Origin: CAVRQM01 sp963723455
Lineage (GTDB): Bacteria; Pseudomonadota; Alphaproteobacteria; Acetobacterales; Acetobacteraceae
DNA length: 64,000 nt
Direction of reading: 5' to 3'
NCBI GenBank assembly: GCA_963723455.1
Contig: CAVRQM010000004.1
Location: 124,001-188,000, forward strand
The position numbers and the translations under genes are program-made. Below the pieces are notes generated by a model, which was not told the origin of the DNA, searched no databases, and worked only from the letters and a program-made list of their open reading frames with translations. Below, one piece after another: positions 58,161 to 64,000 of this stretch (the stretch's first letter is position 1; the number at the start of each line of letters is the position of its first letter).

Positions 58161-59687
58161 CTACATCGTCGCGCCGATCTGCCACGGCGCGAACTCGGCC
58201 GCGCCGAAATCGAACTGCTCGCTTTTGGTGCGCTCGCCGGAGGCGACGCGCAGCATCAGCTCGAAGATGCGCTGCCCGCACTCCTGCACGCTCTCGTCGC
58301 CGTCGAGAATGGTGCCGGCGTTCACGTCCATGTCGTCTTCCATGCGCCGATACATCGGCGAGTTGGTCGCGATCTTGATCGACGGCGACGGCTTGCAGCC
58401 GAACACGCTGCCGCGCCCGGTGGTGAAGCACACCAGGTTCGCGCCGCCTGCGACCTGTCCCGTTGCGGCGACCGGGTCGTGGCCCGGCGTGTCCATGAAC
58501 ACGAAACCCCTCTGCCGCACCTGCTCCGCATAGCGCACCACATCCATCAGATTGGTGCTGCCCGCCTTGGCCATCGCGCCCAGCGACTTCTCCAGGATCG
58601 TCGTCAGCCCGCCGGCCTTGTTGCCGGGCGAGGGATTGGCGTTCATCTCGGCTCCCTCGCGCCGGGTGTACTCCTCCCACCAGCGCATCAGCGCGACCAG
58701 CTTCTCGCCCACCTCGCGCGATGCGGCGCGCCGGGTCAGCAGATGTTCCGCGCCGTACGTTTCCGGCGTTTCCGACAGGATCACGCTGCCGCCGTGGCGC
58801 ACCAGCAGATCGCTCGCCGCACCCAGCGCCGGGTTGGCGGACACCCCGGAATAGCCATCCGACCCGCCGCATTGCAGCGCCACCATCAGCTCGCTCGCCG
58901 GCGCAGTCTCGCGGCGCACGCGATCGGCGTCGGCGAGCTGCTCGCGCACGAAATCGACCGCCGCGGCGACCGTCTTGCGGCTGCCGCCCATCTCCTGGAT
59001 GGTCATGCCGCGCAGCCGACCGGCCAGCCGCTGCTCCTCGATCATGCCGCCGAGCTGGTTCACCTCGCAGCCCAGCCCCAGCACGATCACCGAATGGAAA
59101 TTGACGTGCCGGGCATAGCCGCCGATCGTGCGGCGCAGCAGCTCCAGCGGCTCGCCGGTCGTCATGCCGCATCCGGTCTTGTGGGTCAGCGCCACCACGC
59201 CATCGACGTTCGGGTAGTCGGCCAGCGGATCGTGGCCGGTCGCGACGTTGCGCCGGAACGCATCGGCCACGACGCCCGCGACATGCGCGCTGCAGTTCAC
59301 CGTGGTCAGGATGCCGATGTAGTTGCGCGTCGCCATCCGCCCGTCCGCTCGGCGGATGCCCTGGAACGTCGCCGGATGATCGACCATCGCCGTCGGCTTT
59401 GCGTCCACGCCCCAGGCGTAGTCGCGGGCGAACTCGCCCATGCCGCAATTGTGCACATGCACGTGCTCGCCGGTGGCGATCGGCGCGGTGGCGAAACCGA
59501 TGATCTGGCCGTAGCGGCGGATCGGCTCGCCCGGTGCGTGCGGACGCACCGCGACCTTGTGCCCGGCCGGCACGCGGCCCGTGGTGGCGACCCCGTCGCC
59601 GACCGGCGTGCCCGGCAGCAGGGTCGCGCGGGCGATCACCACCCCGTCCTCGGGGTGCAGGCGGATGACCAAGGGCGGGGCAGTCAT
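58161..59687 (-). CDS. Altronate/galactarate dehydratase-like protein (UxaA family)
   Basis: 508 residues with the two domains of UxaA: an N-terminal SAF-like domain (RLHPEDGVVIARATLLPG, ~8-90) and the catalytic domain (ATRNYIGILTTVNCSAHVAG onward) with THKTGCGM, LGLGCEVNQ and LQCGGSDGYSGVSANP. Conserved Cys residues (~160, 192, 294) fit the iron-dependent mechanism. It dehydrates altronate or a related sugar acid to a 2-keto-3-deoxy acid. GGAGA precedes the ATG. It follows the HpcH/HpaI aldolase gene by 17 bases on the same strand, so the two are probably cotranscribed and work in sequence on a sugar acid. Confidence 0.9.
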   Translation of the reverse strand: MTAPPLVIRLHPEDGVVIARATLLPGTPVGDGVATTGRVPAGHKVAVRPHAPGEPIRRYGQIIGFATAPIATGEHVHVHNCGMGEFARDYAWGVDAKPTAMVDHPATFQGIRRADGRMATRNYIGILTTVNCSAHVAGVVADAFRRNVATGHDPLADYPNVDGVVALTHKTGCGMTTGEPLELLRRTIGGYARHVNFHSVIVLGLGCEVNQLGGMIEEQRLAGRLRGMTIQEMGGSRKTVAAAVDFVREQLADADRVRRETAPASELMVALQCGGSDGYSGVSANPALGAASDLLVRHGGSVILSETPETYGAEHLLTRRAASREVGEKLVALMRWWEEYTRREGAEMNANPSPGNKAGGLTTILEKSLGAMAKAGSTNLMDVVRYAEQVRQRGFVFMDTPGHDPVAATGQVAGGANLVCFTTGRGSVFGCKPSPSIKIATNSPMYRRMEDDMDVNAGTILDGDESVQECGQRIFELMLRVASGERTKSEQFDFGAAEFAPWQIGATM

Positions 59688-59704
59688 GGCATGTCTCCTG
59701 GCGG

Positions 59705-60493
59705 TCAGCGCGGGGTCGGAAGGACGCCCGGGCTCTCGCTCCTGATATGGGCGACCGCAGCCTTGGCTGCCGCGGCCATGAATACCGCGTCGCTGCCGAC
59801 GGTCACCAGGTGGAACCCCATCGCGAAGCCGCGCACGGCATAGGCCGGCGTGCCGCAATGCAGGCAGGGATGCAAGCCGCGGCGCGTGCTGGCTTCGACC
59901 ACCCGTTCCAGGATCGCCAGCATCTCCGGCTCCTCGCGATCCAGCTTCGGGATCAGGCCGTGCGAGTAGCCGAGATCGGACGGCCCGATATACGCGCCGG
60001 CGATGCCCTCCACGTCCAGGATGGCCTCGAGGTTGGCGACCGCCTCGCGCGTCTCGATCATCGGGAACACCAGCGTCTCGGCGTTCGCCGTCTCCTGATA
60101 GGCGCCCGGCTCGCCGTACATCGCCCAGCGGATCGGCCCGTTGCTGCGGGTGCCGTGCGGCGGGTACTTGCAGGCGGCGACCAGGGCGCGCGCCTCGGCC
60201 GGCGTGTTGACCATCGGGCAGATCACGCCCTGCGCGCCGCCGTCCAGCACCTTGCCGATGATGCCCGGCTCGTTCCACGGCACGCGCGCCATCGGCATCA
60301 CCGGCTCGCCCTTCATCGCCTGGAAGCAGGCGACCAGCGACAGATAGTCCTGCACCCCGTGCTGCAGATCGACGGTCAGCGTATCGAACCCGCTGCGCGC
60401 CATCGGCTCGGCCGAGAACGCCGACGGAATGGCCAGCCACCCATTCACCGCGGTCTTGCCCTCGGACCAGATCTGCTTGAGCCTGTTGGCCAT
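59705..60493 (-). CDS. HpcH/HpaI-family aldolase
   Basis: 262 residues, class II, metal-dependent retro-aldol enzyme. Seen: FDTLTVDLQHGVQDY (~40-55, catalytic His), ARVPWNEPGIIGKVLDGGAQGVICPMVN, and FPMIETREAVANL with the metal-binding Glu, then GPSDLGYSHG with the Asp. This branch includes 2,4-dihydroxyhept-2-enedioate and 4-hydroxy-2-oxo acid aldolases; with a UxaA-like dehydratase after it, a keto-deoxy sugar acid is a reasonable substrate. Start ATG 60493 (MANRLKQIW) is the common family start. Divergent from the FAD-linked oxidase. Confidence 0.92.
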   Translation of the reverse strand: MANRLKQIWSEGKTAVNGWLAIPSAFSAEPMARSGFDTLTVDLQHGVQDYLSLVACFQAMKGEPVMPMARVPWNEPGIIGKVLDGGAQGVICPMVNTPAEARALVAACKYPPHGTRSNGPIRWAMYGEPGAYQETANAETLVFPMIETREAVANLEAILDVEGIAGAYIGPSDLGYSHGLIPKLDREEPEMLAILERVVEASTRRGLHPCLHCGTPAYAVRGFAMGFHLVTVGSDAVFMAAAAKAAVAHIRSESPGVLPTPR

Positions 60494-60563
60494 GCCGCGC
60501 TCTCCCGCAAGCGCGGCGACGCTAGGCGCGCGGCCAGTATGGGTCAATCGAACGCGGCACAGC

Positions 60564-61967
60564 ATGGCGGGAGAGAGACAGCTGTGCGCCTGCCACGCTG
60601 GTGCTCCCGATGCCGCGCGACCTTCCTCGGCGACCGCCTGGTCACCGCCGAGCGCGGTGCGCGAGCCACCACGCCACGGCGAGGACACCCATCCCCCGGT
60701 GCTGCCCGACGCCGTGGCGTTCGTCGAAACCACCGAGGAGGCCGCGCGCCTGCTCGCGCTGTGCAATGCGCCAGCGTGCCGGTGGTGCCGTTCGGCGCCG
60801 GCACCTCGCTGGAGGGGCACGTGACCCCGGTGCGCGGCGGCGTCAGCCTGGACCTGTCGCGCATGACCGCGGTGCTGGAGGTCAACGCCGCCGACATGGA
60901 CTGCCGCGATCAGGCCGGGCGTCACCCGTCACGCGCTGAACGTGCATCTGCGCGACCAGGGCCTGTTCTTTCCGGTCGATCCGGGCGCCGAAGCCAGCCT
61001 GGGCGGCATGTGCGCGACGCGCGCCAGCGGCACCAACGCGGTGCGCTACGGCACCATGCGCGAGAACGTGCTGGGGCTGACCGTGGTGCTGGCCGACGGC
61101 CGGGTGATCCATACCGGCGGGCGGGTGCGCAAGTCGGCGACCGGCTACGACCTGACGCGGCTGTTCGTGGGATCCGAAGGCACGCTCGGCGTCATCACCG
61201 AAATCACCCTCCGCCTGCACCCCATAGCCGAGGCGGTCAGCGCCGCCGTCGTGCCAGTTCGCTGGCCTGCGCGGCGCGGTCGAGACGGTGCAGGACGTGC
61301 TGGCGGCCGCCATCCCGGTCGCGCGCATCGAGCTGCTGGATCAGGTGCAGATGGCCGCCTGCATCGCCTATTCCCGGCTGGCCGGGTTCGCCGCGCAGCC
61401 GACGCTGTTCCTGGAGTTTCACGGCAGCCCGGGCGGCGTCGGTCGGAGCAGGCCGGCGCGGTCGAGGCGATGGCCGGCGAGCATGGCGGGCAGCGGCGTT
61501 CCGCTGGGCCACCGACCCGACCGAGCGCGCCGCGCTGTGGCGGGCGCGGCACGATGCTTATTGGGCGGCGCTGGCGCTGCGCCCCGGCCACCAGGGCATC
61601 GCCACCGACGCTATCGTGCCGATCTCCCGCCTGGCCGAGGCGATTTTGGGGGCGCAGGCGGACATCGCCGAGCTCCGGGCTGGCCGCGCCCATCGTCGGG
61701 CATGTCGGCGACGGCAATTTCCATGCCGTGATCCTGGTCCCGCCGGAGCCGGACGGCATGGAACGGGCTTGGGCGCTCGACCGCAGGATCGTCGCCCGCG
61801 CCCTGGCGCTGGGCGGCTCGTGCAGCGGCGAGCACGGCGTCGGCCTGGGCAAGCGGGAGTTCCTTGAGGCCGAGCATGGCGCCGAGGCGCTGGCCACGAT
61901 GCGCGCGATCAAGACGGCGCTGGACCCGCGCGGCATCATGAACCCGGGAAAGATCTTCCTGAACTGA
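60564..61967 (+). pseudogene. FAD-linked oxidase (GlcD/D-lactate dehydrogenase-like), disrupted by many frameshifts
   Basis: Pieces of one protein occur in all three plus frames in the right order: HPPVLPDAVAFVETTEEAA, then VPFGAGTSLEGHVTPVRGG (FAD-binding), PVDPGAEASLGGMCATRASG, SEGTLGVITEITLRLHP, ARIELLDQVQMAA, RWATDPTERAALWRARHDAYW, VGHVGDGNFHAVI and SCSGEHGVGLGKREF, ending MNPGKIFLN. The frame changes near 60660, 60770, 60920, 61247, 61440, 61497 and 61680. Joined, they make a ~460-residue glycolate/D-lactate oxidase-type flavoprotein without missing parts. The 5' start is uncertain. Either recent decay or a poorly resolved consensus; every change is one base in a G/C run. Confidence 0.8.
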
Positions 61968-62121
61968 CGGCGCAGGCTGTCCAGTGCTCGGCGGCGATGA
62001 CGCTTATGCATCCGACCGCATATTTGCCCGGTCGCCGCCCGCGCCGCCGCGTGCTAGACGCCGCCGTTGGAACGTTTCGCCCGCCTATGGCGGTGGGCGC
62101 CGTCGTCCGACCGAGGTGCCC

Positions 62122-63294
62122 ATGCGCGTTCGCCATCTTGCGGCGACTCTGGCCGTCCTGGCCGTCACGTTCATCCACTTGCCGCAGTCGCGGGCGCAAA
62201 TGGGTCCGGGCGGCCCGCCGCCCGCGGTCGGCACCGTGCAGGCGGTGCGCAAGCCGATCATCGACACCAACGCCTTCGTCGGCCGCATCCAGGCGGTGAA
62301 CCGGGTCGATTTGGTGGCCCGCGTCACCGCCTTCCTGGAGCAGCGGCTGTTCACCGAGGGCGCCGAGGTAGCGCAGGGCGCGGTGCTGTACCGGCTGGAG
62401 CGCGGCCCGTTCGAGGCCGATGTGCAGGCCAAGACCGCGGCGGTGGCGCAGCAGCAGGCCTTGCTGCGCAACGCCACCATCACCCTCGGTCGCGCGCAGT
62501 CGCTGCTGAACACCCCGGCCGGCCAGCGGTCCACGGTGGATGACGCGCTGGCGCAGCAGGCCAGCCAGGCGGCGCAGGTCGCTTCGGCCCAGGCGCAGCT
62601 GCGCGCCTCGCAGATCAACCTTGCATACACCGACATCAAGGCGCCGGTCGCCGGCAAGATCACCCGCACACTGGTCACCGAGGGCAACGTGGTCAGCCCG
62701 ACCAGCGGCGTGCTGGCGACCATCGTCAGCCAGGATCCGATGTACGTCCTGTTCCCGGTCTCGGTGCGGACCGCCATCGACCTACGCAGGCGCTACGCCG
62801 ACAAGGGCGGGCTGCAGGCCGTCACGGTGAAGGTGCGGCTGCCGGACGGCACGCCGTACGGCCCGGTCGGCCAGCTGGACTATGTCGAACCCACAGTGTC
62901 GCAGAACACCGACACGCTCACCTTCCGGGCGGTGATGCCCAATCCGCTGCTGGCCGGGGCCAAGCCGGGCGATGTCGGCAACCGCGCGCTGGTGGATGGC
63001 GAGTTCGTCACCGCGATCGTCCAGGCGGTCGAGCCGATCCAGGCGCTGACCATCCCGCGCGCCGCGGTGCTGTCCGACCAGCAGGGCAGCTACGTGTTCG
63101 TGGTCGGCGCCGGCAACAAGGTGGAGCAGCGGCCGGTCACGCTGGGCCAGTCCACGCCGGAGACGGCGGTGGTGCTGACCGGGCTGAAGGAAGGCGAGCA
63201 GGTGATCTCGGACGGGATCCAGCGCGTGCGCCCTGGCATCGTCGTCAATCCCGCACCGGCGCCAGCCCAGCCGACCGCGCCGGCCAAGGGCTGA
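62122..63294 (+). CDS. RND efflux adaptor, MexE/AcrA-like membrane fusion protein
   Basis: 390 residues. A cleavable signal peptide (~1-25, AATLAVLAVTFIHLPQSRAQ) rather than a lipobox; then lipoyl halves VGRIQAVNRVDLVARVTAFL (~53) and IKAPVAGKITRTLVTEG (~180), a helical hairpin rich in Ala/Gln between them, and a barrel with YVLFPVSVRTAIDLRRRY. The final part (RAAVLSDQQGSYVFVVGAGNKV) is standard for AcrA. ATG 62122 is the usual start. It precedes the RND permease by four bases; no OMF gene is seen within the window. Intact, unlike the adaptor at 2-3.3 kb. Confidence 0.93.
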   Translation: MRVRHLAATLAVLAVTFIHLPQSRAQMGPGGPPPAVGTVQAVRKPIIDTNAFVGRIQAVNRVDLVARVTAFLEQRLFTEGAEVAQGAVLYRLERGPFEADVQAKTAAVAQQQALLRNATITLGRAQSLLNTPAGQRSTVDDALAQQASQAAQVASAQAQLRASQINLAYTDIKAPVAGKITRTLVTEGNVVSPTSGVLATIVSQDPMYVLFPVSVRTAIDLRRRYADKGGLQAVTVKVRLPDGTPYGPVGQLDYVEPTVSQNTDTLTFRAVMPNPLLAGAKPGDVGNRALVDGEFVTAIVQAVEPIQALTIPRAAVLSDQQGSYVFVVGAGNKVEQRPVTLGQSTPETAVVLTGLKEGEQVISDGIQRVRPGIVVNPAPAPAQPTAPAKG

Positions 63295-63298
63295 GCGC

Positions 63299-64000
63299 AT
63301 GATCTCCGGCGTCTTCGTCGACCGGCCGCGGCTGGCCATCGTCATCGCCATCGTCATCACGCTGGCCGGCCTGATCTCGCTGACCCGCATCCCGGTCGCC
63401 CAGTTCCCCGACATCGTGCCGCCGCAGGTCACCGTCAGCGCGACCTATCCCGGCGCCTCGGCCGCGGTGGTCGAGGCGACCGTGGCGCAGCCGCTGGAGG
63501 CGCAGGTCAACGGCGCCGACAAGATGCTGTATATGAGCAGCAATAGCGCCAATGACGGCACCTACTCGCTGACGGTCAGCTTCGAGCTGGGCACCAATCC
63601 CGACATCGACGTGGTCAACGTCAACAACCGCGTGCAGGCGGCGCTGTCGCGGCTGCCGGCCGAGGTGCAGCACAGCGGCGTCACGGTGGCCAAGCGAAGC
63701 TCGGCGATCCTGGAGTTCCTGCAGTTCTACAGCGACGGCGGCCGGCAGGATCCGCTGTTCATCAGCAACTACGTCACCATCAACGTGCTCGACGCGCTGA
63801 GCCGCATCCCCGGCGTGGGCCAGGCCAACCTGTTCGGCGCGCTGAACTACTCGATGCGCATCTGGTTCCGCACCGACCGGCTGATCGAGCTGGGGCTGAC
63901 GCCGTCCGACATCATTGCGGCGATCCAGGCGCAGAACGTGCAGGCCGCGATCGGCCGCGTCGGCGCGCGGCCGACCAGCGACGACACGCAGTTCCAGATC
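63299..64000 (+). CDS. RND efflux permease, AcrB/MexF-like (HAE1), 5' part only
   Basis: 234 codons present, reaching the window edge. The start (MISGVFVDRPRLAIVIAIVI) is a normal HAE1 N-terminus with its first membrane helix. ARG-like porter sequence follows: VAQFPDIVPPQVTVSATYPGASAAVVEATVAQPLE, then MLYMSSNSANDGTYSLTVSFELGTNPD. These agree closely with AcrB/MexF proteins, so this is the inner-membrane pump that partners the adaptor before it. The remaining ~800 residues lie outside the window. Confidence 0.94.
   Translation, partial: MISGVFVDRPRLAIVIAIVITLAGLISLTRIPVAQFPDIVPPQVTVSATYPGASAAVVEATVAQPLEAQVNGADKMLYMSSNSANDGTYSLTVSFELGTNPDIDVVNVNNRVQAALSRLPAEVQHSGVTVAKRSSAILEFLQFYSDGGRQDPLFISNYVTINVLDALSRIPGVGQANLFGALNYSMRIWFRTDRLIELGLTPSDIIAAIQAQNVQAAIGRVGARPTSDDTQFQI

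Overview
The window is about 70% GC, almost fully coding, and reads as the chromosome of an alphaproteobacterium, most likely Acetobacteraceae/Rhodospirillales. The support is inferential: an F0 ATP synthase operon with paired b' and b subunits and no F1 genes next to it, two large Hint-domain proteins of a type common in acetic acid bacteria, and a DUF6362/TerL pair typical of prophages in that group. No rRNA, tRNA, CRISPR array, insertion sequence, integrase or attachment site was seen.

Layout. 1-4.8 kb (minus): a tripartite RND efflux operon (outer membrane factor, adaptor, permease), with the adaptor broken by three frameshifts. 4.9-11.7 kb (plus): NAD(P)HX repair enzyme, an AceE/transketolase-like ThDP enzyme, then a FUSC/DUF1656/HlyD efflux set of the AaeXAB type, chained by 1-4 bp overlaps. 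11.7-16 kb (minus): a sulfotransferase and a 943-residue Hint-domain surface protein. 16.2-19.4 kb: class II aldolase, an XRE repressor divergent from a small gene plus a DUF6362 gene across a palindromic operator, a NUDIX hydrolase and RlpA.

19.9-45 kb (plus) is one long phage-derived structural cluster: large terminase, portal, scaffold-like protein, capsid, connectors, sheath, tube, a tail chaperone with an A AAA AAC slip site, a short tape-measure candidate, a P2/Mu-like baseplate (X, D, V, W, J, I), a glycine-rich adhesin, a fibre adaptor, two large tailspike-like proteins, and a lysis group (small membrane protein, GH108 endolysin, a glycosyltransferase, GTA-type holin). It has heads, contractile tail, packaging and lysis but no integrase, replication, excision or recognised small terminase gene in the window, so it is either a degraded or remote-controlled prophage or a gene-transfer-agent-like element.

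45-54.7 kb returns to host genes: MarR regulator, DUF2934 protein, a second Hint-domain protein with a GQGGS repeat, small stress-type proteins (His/Ala/Lys-rich, CsbD), peroxiredoxin, YqgE, HAD phosphatase plus PyrD, small conserved proteins and an S24-type repressor. 54.8-57.5 kb: atpI-atpB-atpE-atpF'-atpF. 57.5-62 kb: a lipoprotein, then an altronate dehydratase-like enzyme and HpcH/HpaI aldolase (minus) divergent from a heavily frameshifted FAD-linked oxidase. 62.1-64 kb: a second RND adaptor and the start of its permease.

At least eight genes contain single-base frameshifts whose removal restores a normal family sequence. They fall in unrelated housekeeping, efflux and phage genes, so consensus errors are at least as likely as gene decay. 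All family names come from reading the translations; no database search was run.
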